The notes beneath the pieces are model-generated. The model ran no database searches. It was not told the DNA's origin and saw only the letters and a list, made by a program, of their open reading frames with translations. Made by a program: the position numbers and the translations under genes. From positions 14,097,258-14,161,257 of the forward strand of contig CM052354.1 in NCBI GenBank assembly GCA_028551475.1: 64,000 nt of DNA. The letters run 5' to 3'. Shown here one piece after another: positions 34,640 through 46,703 of the stretch. This DNA is from Casuarina equisetifolia. Taxonomy: Eukaryota; Streptophyta; Magnoliopsida; Fagales; Casuarinaceae. Within the stretch, counting starts at the first letter, position 1, and every line of letters begins with the position of its first letter.

Positions 34640-35235
34640 TAGGCATCTTTGATGACCATGAATCTAAAATTTGCATGTGCATCCATGGAAAAGCATTCAT
34701 GAGGATGTATGAAGATATCATAGAAATCAAGTGTATCAAGGAGTTTGATAGAAGTATGCTCTACCTTAAGTAAAGATATCATTATAATCACATAATTTTA
34801 TGCATGAATCAAATGTCATTCAGCTTGGACATACCAAGTTCTCTTTGCAAGTTGATTTTTATTTCTAAAATGTTCAAGTCTAATATCCATTTTTAACACA
34901 TGATCAAGTATGAAATTATGTTTTTTATGTGTTTGTGCTTGAGAGTTGTATGAGATTTTAAGTGAGATTGATAGCTCTAGTATCATCACATCTTATGGGC
35001 ATATGATCAGATGTTATTATAGAATCTTTACTTTGTTGCTTAATCTACAAAACTTGAGAACAAAACCTACTAGTATCAACATATTTTCCTTTAGTAGTAG
35101 ATGTAATAATACTATTTCGCTTGTGTTCAAAACCATGAAGAAAATTCCAAGGAAAATAGTTGTAGAGCGTAAAAGGGTCCAAGGTTTTCAATCTCGCATG
35201 TGTTTTTTGTTCATTAAACCGAAACGGTGAGATTT
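34640..35235 (-). pseudogene. Antisense copia RNase H fragment
   Basis: On the minus strand the frame gives FLGNFLHGFEHK then IITSTTKGKYVDTSRFCSQ, IKQQSKDSIITSDHMPIRC and DDTRAINLT. These line up with the RNase H of element B at 19200-19460 but are far more diverged. No LTR or other domain adjoins it on the right side, so it is an orphan fragment. It adjoins the broken right end of element A and may mark the event that truncated it. Confidence 0.75.
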
Positions 35236-35399
35236 GGTTTTCCTATTACGCATGACTTATCAAGTATAATCTTGCTCCACCAACAATCAACTCAATATAT
35301 TTTCAAAGAATAGTTAGTATGAATCAAGTGAACATTATTTCATTAACTCAAATTATGTATAATATTTTTATACTGGTGTACCCTTTAACCTGTGAGCAC

Positions 35400-35541
35400 C
35401 AATAATGAAGTAATAGTTTTCAATCGATGATTAAGCTCATAAATATTGTATAACATGCTTGTGTAGAGTTTCAGTGACTACTACTAGCTAGCAAACGAAA
35501 ATCGATGGAAAAACATCCTCTGCCAAATCTATTGGAAATCT
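35400..35541 (+). pseudogene. gag end of element G, first half of the zinc knuckle
   Basis: The frame ends ANENRWKNILCQIYWKS. Joined to the bases after solo LTR E it spells a CX2CX4HX4C knuckle in which the second Cys has become Tyr and a stop lies before the last Cys. Upstream the frame has stops and no clear capsid match. Confidence 0.65.
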
Positions 35542-38500
35542 TGTTGGGTTTTAAGGCTTACCAAGAAGGGGGGGTTGAATTGGTTTTAAGTCTAGATCAA
35601 AATCTTTGTCCCCCCCTTTTTAAATATGCTTTAATTCTTCTAAGTTGTTGACAATCAAGGTCTTATAAAATAGTGATGAATCAAAGCACAAGAGATATGA
35701 TACACAAGTTTACACGGTAGTTCGACACTCAACCCTTGAGCCATACATCCACCCTTCTCCTTTAATACAACTAGTTAAAGTCCACTGTACTACAAAGTTA
35801 GGAGAAAACATTCCCCTACACTTTTCAACTCCTCCTCAAGGAGTTATATAATCTTTTCTCCAAGGACTACAATATAGTGTGTGCCTCAACACACATCAAC
35901 AAGTTAACGTTTATCAAACCTTTTACAAACTTAGGCAATTCCCTTAAGATATGATATATATATGAGAGATTGCTAAGTTAAGGGCTTTCTAAAGATAATT
36001 AAATAGCTAATCAAGCCCTAATTACAAAACCCTCAAATGATAATAGAGTTAGGGTTTCGGATTTACAAATAAGTATATGTGCATAGTAATATTTAGAATC
36101 TAATTAACATATATACAACTAGAAAACTTAAGTAATTTGTCGGAGTAATATAATGAAAGAACTTCACCAAGATTTCTATTTATCTCAAGCTTGAGATTGA
36201 TCTTTTTCTTCTTAAAGTGGATTTTCGTTTCTTAAGATATCAGCCACTTCACGACCACCTCACTTCGTTTTTTTCACAGCAAGATAGATATGTATAACGC
36301 ACCTTTTACTCTCCAAATATATCTGTTCTAACTTGCTCAGAATTTCTTCCCGTTATGGAGAGATTAAGCCTGATTTTCGAGCCGTTGGAGAGGCAAAGTC
36401 TTCTCAGTAAGTAGCTTCTCTATTCTGGTTAAAACGTGCTCTCAAAACACATCATTTAGTTGCTTCTTTAAATCAGATATCGTGAAGCTTATTCAATTCA
36501 TGGCTCAGGTTCTTAGATCTCATCAAGATTCTTCCTCAATTTTTCTTCAATCTTGAAGTAGTCTTTTGTGGGTGCTTCACAAATTAATGGAGCATCTTCT
36601 TCACTACATAATCCCCATGATTTCAATTTCATACCCTATTTAATTTGCTTCCAATTCTTCTTTTGAGCAATTGGGTTAATGTTCGGTAAAATTCTATATG
36701 CAAGTATACATGTCGAACAAATAATATAATAATGAATATGAGTATTGTCTCACGAAGATTGTTACTTACCAAACTAATTAATTACTAACAGTGAATAGTT
36801 CTTAGAATTTATCTAGCAAATTAAAGTGGTAAAATTTGGATTTAAAAACTAAATTTAATCTAAACTTGACAAATGAAATGTACTAGAGCTTTCAATTTCA
36901 CCTAAATACTAGGTACAAATATTGATCATCTATGCTTGCAAGAGTGATTCTATTTATGTGATGGCAAAATTTTCTAATTTATTCACTACCCTATGTTTAG
37001 GTGTAGCAAACTTACTTAGCTTATTCATCCACTGTGAGTCTGCATATGAATTAAATGAACTAAGCGCATTAAGTTATGTGAATATTCTAGTTTGCACCTA
37101 AAGCCACACAAATCATATGGTGTAGTTCTATCCATATCAATCTATGGTTGCATATTACATGAAGCAACTGCATATCATCGTCATTCGAACTCAAATATGC
37201 AAATCAAATCAACTAAGTGGTAGCTAATCACTTCAATGCATTAAGATCAGTAACATGCAACTTCACATTCATAAAATATCTCACAAAATATAAATAATTA
37301 AAACATTTATACTTTATAATTAAGTTTCATCGTAGCTCTAACACAATAAATTAAAGTAACATATTTACACAAACTAAATCAGTGCAAAAACATGAACAAA
37401 ATATTCTAAAATTTAAAAACATTAAAGCTGTTACCAAATGTCTTCAAATCACAAAACAAATTGCACAAATCTGCACATCAGGAGGAGGAGGAGAAGCTGT
37501 CTGGAAAATAGGATGAAAAAGGAGCCGAGACGCACCTCACGCGCTATCGCACGCGCTGACACGCTCCGGTGACACCCGCCGCCGTTAGGCCACCACGCGC
37601 CGCCGCCGTCCGCCACCAGTCTTCACAGAAACTTCAGGAAAGATAGATAGGGATGCCCTGGCTGCAGATCTGTAAAAATATCGCACAAATCCGCCACAGA
37701 AACTCGTAGATCTAGCGGAATGGACAAGTCGGCGTTCGCACTTCTTCGTCGGAAAACGCCGTAAACCGCCGCGAAACTGGTACAGAAAGGCTGGAAATTA
37801 CTTTAGGACTCTGGATCTGCTATCTCCTCACCAAAAATCACCTAAAGGTGGCCGGAAAAAAAGAAAATGTGGCCGGGAATGGGTCGTCGGAAATCGGTGC
37901 CTTCGCCGGAAAACGCTTCTCCTTCGCCGGAAACGAACGTGACGGTCGGCTTTTGCCCGACCGTCGGCCGTTCTTAAGGTTCCGCGCTGTCGCGCGTGCA
38001 CCTGCTTTTCCGGCGAGGAGAAGCCGCTCGCCTATGCTTCTCTCTCCCTTCTTTCGGTTTTTTCACCCTCTTGGTAAATCGGCCCCCGTCTCTACTGCGG
38101 TCCCGCACGATATTCTCTTTTCCTCACATGGGTTCCACGTGCATACCTTTGCTTGTTTTCTTTTCTATTCTTTTTTCATGTTTTTCTACTTCTTTTTCTT
38201 CTTTTTCTTCTATTCTGAAATTGCTGCATAAAATAATAAAATGTACATAAATATAAACAAATATAACTATAATTTAACAAATATTTATTTATAATTACCT
38301 AAAATAATAACAATAACTCTATATAAAATAGAATTATCAATCAAAAACATGAAGAACACTCTTAATCTCTTCAATTTGACCTTCTATGAGTAGTGGGTCT
38401 TCGATTTTCTTTCGTAGAATTGTTCCTCTCTTCATTAGCTTTCCAACAATCCCTTTTACAGCTTGATCGGAGAAGTTTCTAGCGACCAATTTTATCGGCA

Positions 38501-39075
38501 AAGTGGATGCGTCAAGTTGGGTCACGGGTCGAGCTGTGCTTAGGTGTGTGGGTGCTTAATCAAGCTTGCAGGTCGCACAAGCTTTTCGGGTCGTGCGTGG
38601 GTCACCTAATTAAGTCACAGGTCGGAAGAAGCTTCCAGGTCACTCAGATGCAGGCCGGCTTCAACGCTCATGCGTATAGGGCTTGGTCCGTGCTCACGCA
38701 GGTCGCACTTCATGTGGGCTGGACTGCTTATTGGATCCATGTCACATTAGCCTTGTTCAAATCATATTGAGTTATGCTATAGACAAACTGATCCATTAAA
38801 CTTGATTAAAGCTAATTCTTTTTGGTCTTTACTTGGAATATTTTCCTACAAAAAAATCCACAAGTTAATTTTCTTGTAAAACAAATAATGACATCAAATA
38901 TTAAATCATTTATTCTTCCTAATAATACTTTCACAAAAGTATTAAATAATATGATTATTATAATTTATAACATATAAATCATGAAAGATAATTAACACTA
39001 AAATATCCTTTTATGAAATATTTCCTTTTTCCTTTTCATCATTAAAACAATAGTGAAATAGCAATATTTCTAACA
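35542..39075 (-). mobile_element. Solo LTR E (Sirevirus-like), TSD AATC[T/C], carrying solo LTR K
   Basis: Left end TGTTGGGTTTTAAGGCTTACC and right end ATATTTCTAACA are as in the B LTRs. It is flanked by AATCT (35537-35541) and AATCC (39076-39080). Without K it is about 1.87 kb. The CACGGTAGTTCGACACTCAA block is at 35712. The segment 38505-38760 holds a GC-rich run of GGTCACAGGTCG-like units also seen in H and F, which suggests that E, H and F form one subfamily. Confidence 0.88.
36680..38339 (-). mobile_element. Solo LTR K of the element C family, inside solo LTR E
   Basis: A 1660-bp LTR from TGTTCGGTAAAATTC to GAATTATCA on the plus strand, the same orientation as 28717-30545. It shares the inner TACATGTCGAACAA block, the purine/pyrimidine tract and the GC-rich middle, but is clearly more diverged than the two LTRs of C are from each other. 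Flanking five bases are GTTAA and ATCAA, so the target duplication is imperfect. An open frame at 37848-38231 is a chance frame inside the GC-rich LTR block. Confidence 0.82.
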
Positions 39076-39617
39076 AATCCCACCACCTTGCATGGTAGTG
39101 TTATTACAAGCTTATAGCATCAAACCCATGGCCCAATATCAGCCCACAACAACATACAAGCCCATATTGCAAATGAGGCCCAATAGCAACAAAGCCCTTT
39201 CTTGTAGGCCTAATAGGAAGATGATTGGTTCCTTGACTTTTGAGCTACCAATCATATTTCTCTTGATAATTATGGCCTTGAAATTTGCTTAATTAGAACG
39301 ACAACCAGTTAGTCACCATGGGAGAGGCATCTTCCCATACCCCATAGAAGTAACCTTTCTAATTCTAGAAATTTTAGAACTTCTACTGTCCTTATGGGTC
39401 TTAACATTAAAAAAGAAATTGTTACTTGTTTTAAAATTTACTAAGGATAACAATTATGCTTTCTTATTTCGTCATAATTTGTATGTCATTCAAAGTCTTT
39501 GTATAGGCTAGACCCTACTCTATGGATTAGTTGTTCTTGGACTTTACTACTTAAAGTTCAAGGATATTTAGCAATGCCCTATGGTCTTTACCACTACAAT
39601 GATTGTTTTGGTGGACT
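39076..39617 (+). pseudogene. Zinc knuckle end, protease and pre-integrase start of element G
   Basis: HHLAW-CYYKL completes the knuckle begun at 35515. WFLDF-ATNHISLDNYGLEI near 39225 is the copia protease core with the Gly of D-G-A lost to a stop. LLVLKFTKDNNYAFLF and LLYGLVVLGLYYLK near 39430-39550 match the region before the pre-integrase zinc finger (LLSV-KFTKDNN, LLYGRSK-GLY). It is cut at 39617 by solo LTR H. Confidence 0.75.
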
Positions 39618-40576
39618 TGTTAGGTATACTAGCCAACCAAGAATGGAGATTTGAATTGATTTCTTGATTTTTAGTCTTTAAAATTCATTTTCTAGTATAC
39701 TAAGTTATAACAAAAAGATTAGCAAAATCAAGTAGCACGCAAAGATACTTTTTACTATGGTGGTTTGGCCTTCACAACATCCACTTCTTCCTTCAATCTA
39801 ATTAATTAAAATATACTTTACTCACTATTTAGAATGAAATGTTCTCCTGCACTTTATAATCCTTTTACTAAAGGATTGCTACATAACTTGATAGCAAATT
39901 AGACTTTATCAACCTTATACAAAGTAAATCCCTTGAGATATGTAATTTATATGGAATTTTGATAAACAATAGGCTTTCTAATGAAAACAAATAGCAAATT
40001 GAGCCTTAATCATAAAATCCCAAATCAGAGTAAAGTTAAGGTTTCAAATTTATAAATAAATATATGTGCACAATAATAATATGAGTTAAGTTAGCACATA
40101 TACAAGCAATATCACAGCAGATTTTTGTGTGTGTAAAAGCAATAGAGCATTTCACCAAAAATCTAAAAAAAAGAGAGAGCAAAAAGCTTCACTTTTAGTT
40201 TTGTTTTTCATATATTGCAGTTTTGTACAGATTTTTTGTCACTTTCTGAAGCTCACAGATTTTCCTCTACTAGCTCATAAAGGAACACACGTCTTTCTTC
40301 CAAAATATAGCCTTCTAACCTCTAATTTGATTTTCTAAAAATCTTCCCATTGAGAGCATAGCAAAGTTAAATATGTCGTGTTTTCGAGAAATAGCGAGAC
40401 AGAATGTGACAGGCTAGGCTTCTGTTTGCTTTTGCTCAAATTTCCTCCAAAATGCCACCGTTTTTATATGATTTTTCTTTCTTCATTTTTAGATCTTGCG
40501 GAGCTAACTCGGGTTACAGGTCGGACTTCGGGTTTCACCACAAATCTTCTTCTTTCTTCTTCAATGTTGAATCAGA

Positions 40577-40947
40577 TGTTAGGATCCCTCCTATTATGGT
40601 AAGACAGATGGCTAAGTAAGGACAGAAGTGACATTTAACTCAAGGGCAAAAGGGAGAATTAGCAGCGGAGGGAGCGTAAAGAGGTAGGAAGGCCGAAGGA
40701 CTCATCATCGAGAATCCCTTGTCTTGTATCGCCTTCTAGCTGTAACGTAATGTAGAGTATCTGTAATGGTAGTGGCAGTTCGTATCAGTAGTTTAGTGCT
40801 AGTTTAGTGTAACCTAGCAAACACTGTTCTCTTGTGATCCTTGGAAGTTTTGTACTCAGGATATCGTTGAATTACAAGGGAGGTTCTGCCGAATTTTCTC
40901 TCATCCTTGCCCCTGTGTATGTTCCAGACTGAACCAAGTCCCTAACA
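40577..40947 (+). repeat. 5' LTR of element D
   Basis: A 371-bp LTR, TGTTAGGATCCC to CCCTAACA, repeated at 46704-47075. Confidence 0.95.
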
Positions 40948-40948
40948 G

Positions 40949-40961
40949 TGGTATTAGAGCC
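40949..40961 (+). other. Primer binding site of element D (tRNA-iMet type)
   Basis: TGGTATTAGAGCC begins one base after the 5' LTR and matches TGGTATCAGAGCC with one C-to-T change. Confidence 0.85.
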
Positions 40962-41163
40962 ACCGATCTGTCACCCAGAACCCACAATCAGGCCATACCG
41001 AGACCACCGCCCGCCTCCAGAAATTAGAGGAACAACAAGGTACTTTTCTCCAACTTCTCACCCACATTTCCTCCCGACTTGACACCATTTCCGTCCCTCC
41101 CCCCTCCACCACCCTTCCCCCCCATCATCACCACCCCCCACCCCTACACTCCTCCTTGCGCCC

Positions 41164-43250
41164 ATGACCCAAGCCACCACGGTCTCCGCTGTCCGCTTGT
41201 GGACGGTTCCTGATGGCCCTAACCAAACCGTCACTGTCGAAGATCTCGATGGTGTGCCCCCCTCGCCTCCAGCAACTTCACCCCCCCTTCCAGCCCTTCC
41301 CCTTCCCACCCTTTCCCTCCCATCCTCCTCCACCCTTTCGAACCCCACCCTCACCCCCGCGACATCTCGCAGTGAGCCCTTGCCCTCTGCTGCCCCCTTC
41401 GCCACCCCGATCTCGCCCCTGGAACCCACTGCCCCACTGGCAGTGACTCCCCACCCACCCGTTCCCCATGTTTCTGGGCTGACCCCCGAACCCGCTGCCC
41501 CACTGGCAGTGGCCCACAACCCCTTGATCCACACTGCTGCAAGCCCAACCACCGAGCCCGCGGCCCCACTAGCAGTGGCCCACACCTCCCCTATCCACAC
41601 TGCTGTAAGCCCAACCCCCGAGCCTGCGGCCCCACTGGCTGTGGTTCCAAACCCTACGGCCTCTCAACCCCCCGTGGACCCTGGGCCCCAGCCCCCCTGG
41701 CCCACGACCCTCCCACTTACCAGCCCCAGTGGCCCTCAGGCCCCCCCAGCCCCCCAGACTAGGCCAACGGACCCCCGGGGCCCCCTATCAACGGGGCTCT
41801 AACCCTTCTGACCCCATGGACTGCGGCCACAATGGGCCCCCTGGCTTCGCTTACCAGTGGCCTTCTAGGCCCCCTGGCCCCTCCTCCCACTGGCCTTTCG
41901 AGCCCCGCGGCTACCAGCCCTATTGGGATCCTGGCCCCCCGGCGTCCTAGCCCTCTTGGCGCCCCGGACACAACGGGCCTCCTAACTAGTGGCCCCCCCA
42001 CCTTTTCAGGCCGCCGCAACCTTGGGCCACTGAAGCTCCTGGCGCCCCGCCCAGTTGGAACCTCGGGCCCCAGCCTCAACCCCCATGGGCCCCCGACGGC
42101 CAGACCGCCTGGAACAACGGCCCCTCCTATGGCCCTCTGCAACCCTGGGCTCTTGAAGGCCCGACCACTTGGGGCCCTGGACCGCCCCATGCCTAGCAGC
42201 CGTGGGCCTCCGGCCTGCCCCAATGGGGCCCAACTTCGCATGGCCCCCACGCCAATTGAGGCCCTGGCCAGGCCAGCCCAGCTCCTCCTCCTTCATGGAG
42301 CCAGCCCCAAGACGGCTACCCGCATGGATAGGGCCACCCACCCGCACCACACCTTCCCCCGCCTGCACTACCGGCCCCCTCTAGCCAACCGCCAACCTTC
42401 TCCGGCCACCCTCCAGCCGGCCAGCCAACCGGTGGGTTCCCTCCAAACCCACCGTTGGTTCTTGTTGCCACTTCCTCGGGCCCCAATGGCTCCCACTCTT
42501 CAGGTACCTCTTCCCCTAAACCCCAACGCCCTAAATTTCCCAAATTTAAAGGATTATACCCTAGGGCTTGGATCTCTAGCTGTGAGTTCTATTTCCTATT
42601 TGAACATATGAATGAATTCCAGAAGGTAGAGTATGCACCAGTACATTTTAGGGAGGCAACAGGGGAGTGGGTGAGTGATTATTTGAAGCAAAAGGGCCGG
42701 ATTCCTTGGCGGTCTTTTGTTAACGATATCTACAGTAAGTATGGCAAGGAAGAGACCGGGGGAATTATGGGAGAGTTTCATCTCTTTCACCAAACGGGCA
42801 CGGTTGAGGCCTATGTTGATGACTTTGACAGTTTCTGTTACAAAATCCTAGCCTAACACCCCAGTTGGACAGATGATATCTTCCTTTCTTCATTTTTAGC
42901 GGGTCTACGAGAGGATATTAAGGCCCCTATCATGCTGACCTTTCCCCAGACACTTGATGAGCCTTTTAAGAAGGCCCTCCTCCAAGAGCGGTTGATGCTG
43001 GCAGCAGTTAAAGCCACCCCTGCTTCCCCCTTGGGCGCCCCCCGGCCTCCCTTACAGCACTAGCGCCCTCCTCTACACGCCCATCAGGGGTGAGGCCACC
43101 ATTTCGTGGCGAGAGTATGCGCCTTCCTACCAAACGTATCTCAGAAGCCCAAATGCAAGCCCGCTGAGACCAAGGACTCTGTTACAATTGCGATGAGAAA
43201 TGGCATCGCAATCATGTGTGCAAGAAGAAACAACTCTTTCTTTTACTTGG
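41164..43250 (+). pseudogene. gag of element D, proline-rich N-terminus, capsid and zinc knuckle
   Basis: The first 210 codons (41164-41802) are very rich in Pro, Ala and Thr and contain a 22-residue tandem repeat. A frame change then gives a Trp/Pro/Gly-rich stretch to about 42450. The capsid core is at 42500-42960 with FPKFKGLYPRAWISSCEFYF, EYAPVHFREATGEWVSDYL and ILA followed by a stop, then FLAGLREDIKAPI. The knuckle CYNCDEKWHRNHVC near 43180 is intact. At least three frame changes and two stops are needed to follow it. The GC-rich 41000-42450 block produces many open frames on the opposite strand, which are shadows. Confidence 0.85.
41485..41655 (+). repeat. 66-bp (22-residue) tandem repeat in gag of D
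   Basis: Units at 41485-41550, 41551-41616 and a partial third to about 41655. Each encodes [P/T]EPAAPLAVAH followed by a Pro/Ile/His/Thr-Ala segment. It stays in frame, so it would extend the Pro/Ala-rich head of gag. Confidence 0.88.
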
Positions 43251-43850
43251 TGATGAAGACCCCACGGATATGGAGCCTGAGCAGCCCGCGAAGGAGCCCT
43301 ATGAGGCCTTGGAGCCCTCGGATGTGCTCTCCATTCACACCATGGCAGGGGGATCCTCGGCAGGCACTTTCCGGCTTGAAGCTTCATCTGGGAAATCTCG
43401 CCTCAGTATGCTGTTTGATACCGGCGCCACCCACAACTTCGTGGATGTCGAGCTGGCCCACAGGTTGGGTTGTACGTTGGAAGAAATTCCTTCATTTCGG
43501 GTTCAGATAGCCGGCGACCAGCAATTCCATGGACACCTGAAGTGCGGTGCCTTCTGTTACCACATTCAGAGTCACCAGTTCATTATGAAGGTTCACCTGC
43601 TTCCGTTAGGCGGCTGTGATGCCGTCCTAGGCATGCAATGGGTGGAGTAAGTGAACCCCATTAGCCTTGATGTGAAGAAGAACACCCTTTCCATTCAGCT
43701 AGCCGGTCGCCCCATAGTACTCTTGGGCTCCAGGCGTCGTGGGACAGCACTAGCAGCCATTAGTGGGCCCAACTTCTGTCGATGGGTCACAGAACACCCC
43801 CCACAGTTTGGTGGGACAGCTGTGGATAGTGGAGAGCCTACCTGAGGAGA
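43216..43850 (+). pseudogene. Protease of element D
   Basis: The region after the knuckle is acidic. MLFDTGATHNFVDVELAHRLG near 43410 is a retropepsin core with the D-T-G triad intact. CDAVLGMQWV near 43617 is the second hallmark (ILG-DWL in most gypsy proteases). A stop (TAA) follows at 43648, with LDVKKNTLSI beyond it. Confidence 0.88.
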
Positions 43851-45380
43851 ACCCACCAGCGGAGTTGCCACCCTTACTAACCCCTTTTGACGATGTGTTC
43901 GCCACCCTGACGAAACTTCCTCAAACCAGGGAGTTTGACCACCAAATCCCGTTGGAATCGGGGAGTGGCCCGGTTAATGTCCGGCCCTATCGCTACCCGT
44001 ATGTGTAGAAGGCGGAGATCGAGAAAATGGTCGACGACATGCTGTCCACAGGGGTCATCCGAAACAGCTCCAGCCCATTTGCTTCCCCTGTCTTGTTGGT
44101 TAAAAAACATGATGGCAGCTGGCGCTTCTGTGTGGACTACCGCGCCCTTAACGAGCTCACCATTAAGGACAAGTTTCCCATCCCGGTGATTGATGAGCTC
44201 TTGGATGAGCTGCATGGCACCACTTGGTTCTCTAAACTCGACTTGCAGTCGGGTTATCACCAAGTGAGAGTTTTTTTGCCAGACATCCCGAAGATGGCCT
44301 TCCGCACACACCAGGGCCACTATGAATTCGTGGTGATGCCCTTTGGCTTGACCAATGCACCTGCTACCTTTCAAGGCCTCATGAATCACATATTCAGACC
44401 TCACCTGCGGAAGTTCGTGTTGATATTCTTCGATGATATCCTCGTATACAGCCCGACTTGGGAGAGCCACGTCACACACTTGCAGGTAGTTCTCCAGCTC
44501 CTGTGCAACCACCAATTGTATGCCAAGAAAAGTAAGTGTGCTTTTGCTCAGAGACGGATAGACTATTTGGGTCACATCATATCGGGGAACGGCATTGAAG
44601 CGGATCCCAGGAAGGTCCAAGATATGGTTGCTTGGCCTCGCCCCACATGCATTAAGGAGTTACGGGGATTCTTGGGCCTCACTGGTTACTATCGGTGTTT
44701 TGTGAAGGATTATGGTCAGATTAGCCGACCCTTGACCCACATGTTGCGCAAAGACAGCTTTTCGTGGTCCGAGGAAGCCTTACAAGCCTTTGATAACCTC
44801 AAGCATGCCATGAGTTCCACCCCGGTATTGACGGCCCCCAACTTCACGAAGCCCTTCATCTTGGAGGCAGATTCCTGCTATGGCAGCATTGGAGCGGTCC
44901 TGTGCAAGACGGGCGGCCCATCGCTTGAGCAAGGCCTTAGCCTCAAAACACTTGGGCCTCTCGACGTACAAGGAGCTGTTAGCCATTGTTATGGCAGTCC
45001 AAAAATGGCGATCCTACTTACTTGAAACTCACTTCATTGTCCACATGGACCATAGTAGCCTCAAGCACCTCTTGGAGCAGCGAGTTTCCACCCCCGCACA
45101 ACACAAGTGGCTTACTAAATTGTTGGGTTTTGACTATGAGATCCAACACAAGAGAGGCACTAAAAACAAGGTGGCTGACGCCCTTTCCCGACTCTCACTA
45201 GGGGCTGAATTGGCAACGTTGCAAGTCTTATCCGTGCTACAACCCACTTGGGCCCAGGAAGTCATTCACAGTTATGATGGGGACATATACATCCAGCCTA
45301 TTGTTGCTGGTCTATGCATCGATACTGCAACCAGACTAGATTATAGCTTCATCGGTGGCATTCTCTGGTTCAAAAATTGA
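43851..45380 (+). pseudogene. Reverse transcriptase and RNase H of element D
   Basis: DHQIPLESGSGPVNVRPYRYP and a stop precede the RT proper (44027 onward). Motifs in order: [33 protein letters not shown] (first catalytic Asp), [22 protein letters not shown] near 44420 (the catalytic D-D, F-x-D-D form), [11 protein letters not shown] and [12 protein letters not shown]. RNase H begins near 44840 with [16 protein letters not shown], then a frameshift near 44890-44900 moves to [21 protein letters not shown] and HKRGTKNKVADALSRL. The RT stretch is open for 332 codons. Confidence 0.93.
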
Positions 45381-46440
45381 GTAGTAGTGGACAACAACGG
45401 ATCCCTACGGGATAAGATAGTGCAGCAGCTCCATGACTCCCCCATTGAGGGTCACTCTAGCATCCGTGGAACCCTAAAAAGGATCCAGCAGCAGTTTTAT
45501 TGGCCGCAAATGAAGCATACTATCTAGGAATGGATTGCTCGGTGTGAGGTGTGCCAACGCTACAAAGGAGAGCGTGTTCCTTCTCCCGGGCTACTACAAC
45601 CCCTTCCGATTCCCTCTCAAGCATGGCAAGACATTTCCATGGATTTTGTCGGAGGCCTTCCACGTAGTGACGGCAAGGATACCATCTTAGTGGTGGTCGA
45701 CCAGTTCACCAAATATGGCCACTTCATCAGGATGAGCCATCCTTTCACAGCAGCACAAGTGGCAGTAGCCTTCTTGGACAATGTCGCCAAGCTCCATGGT
45801 GTCCCCAACACCATTGTAAGTGACCGTGACATTATTTTCATCAGCCAGTTTGGGAAGAATTATTTCAGCTCTTGGGGGTCAAACTCCTCCGTAGCACGAC
45901 TTATCACCCACAAACGGATGGTCAAATTGAACGGGTCAACCAATGCCTCAAGCAGTACCTGCGCTACTCTAGTGGGGAGAAGCCTAAGAAATGGCATTCA
46001 TGGCTCGCCCTCGCGAAATGGTGGTACAATACCAACTACCACACCGCTTTGGACATGACACCGTTTGAGGCTTTATACGGGTATCGTCCCAAACAGCCCC
46101 CATACCATAATTGTGAACTCACAGGTGAGGTGGAGGTGGATGCTTTCATGCAGGAACGTGCTAACCAGTTGGCCTTAATTCACTCCAACTTACTGAAGAG
46201 TCAAGCTCGCATGGTCTCCCACGCCAACAAACACCGCTCTGAGCGCACCTTTGAAGTGGGGCATTCTGTGTATTTGAAAGTCCAGCCATACTGCCAGTTG
46301 TCTCTCACTCAGCGTAGGGATCATAAGCTGTCCCCACGCTACTATGGGCCTTACATGGTCTTAGAGCGGATTGGGGAGGTTGCATACCGTCTGGCCCTAC
46401 CTCCGGAGGCCAGCATACACCCGGTGTTCCATGTCTCCTA
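45381..46440 (+). pseudogene. Integrase of element D
   Basis: The H2C2 zinc region HDSPIEGHSS ... ARCEVCQRYKGE is at 45430-45565. The catalytic core follows: DISMDFVGGLPRSDGKDTIL, VVDQFTKYGHFI, TIVSDRDIIFISQFGKNYF. After a frameshift near 45870 it continues with LLRSTTYHPQTDGQIERVNQ, and LRYSSGEKPKKWHSWLALA. The C-terminal GPYMVLERIGEVAYRLALP and HPVFHVS end at 46440. The D, D and E positions are visible. Confidence 0.93.
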
Positions 46441-46670
46441 GCTAAAGCAAGCCATTGGTCGCAAGTGCAAGCTGTATCCTGGCGTTCCCCTCCTCGACGG
46501 AAAGGGTAGACTCTTGGTGACTCCCCAAAAGATCCACGTCGCATGGTTCGTCGTGGAGATGTGTCCGGAGTTGAGCTCCTCATCCAGTGGTCAAAACATC
46601 CAGAGTATGAGCCTACTTGGGAAGATGTCGAGTATATTCGGCGTCAATTTCCCTCCTTCGATCTCAACCC
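46441..46670 (+). pseudogene. C-terminal chromodomain-like tail of element D
   Basis: After the stop at 46439 the frame continues LKQAIGRKC. A second frame from about 46543 gives RRGDVSGVELLIQWSKHPEY and EPTWEDVEYIRRQFPSFDL before TGA. The x-LIQW-----E-TWED pattern is that of the short chromodomain-like tail of chromovirus integrases, thought to guide insertion to chromatin. Confidence 0.78.
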
Positions 46671-46690
46671 TTGAGGACAAGGGTCCTCTG

Positions 46691-46703
46691 AAGGGGTAGG
46701 GAT
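46691..46703 (+). other. Polypurine tract of element D
   Basis: AAGGGGTAGGGAT adjoins the 3' LTR start. Confidence 0.82.

Noticed and set aside
37848..38231. Plus-strand open frame inside solo LTR K
   Set aside because: It is LTR sequence with a poly-pyrimidine end that reads as Phe/Ser repeats, not a gene.
41058..42543. Long minus-strand open frames opposite the gag of D
   Set aside because: They arise from the GC-rich, proline-coding plus strand, give Gly/Arg/Trp-rich low-complexity protein and match no domain.
43877..44620. A 247-codon minus-strand open frame
   Set aside because: It lies exactly opposite the reverse transcriptase of D, whose conserved motifs are on the plus strand.
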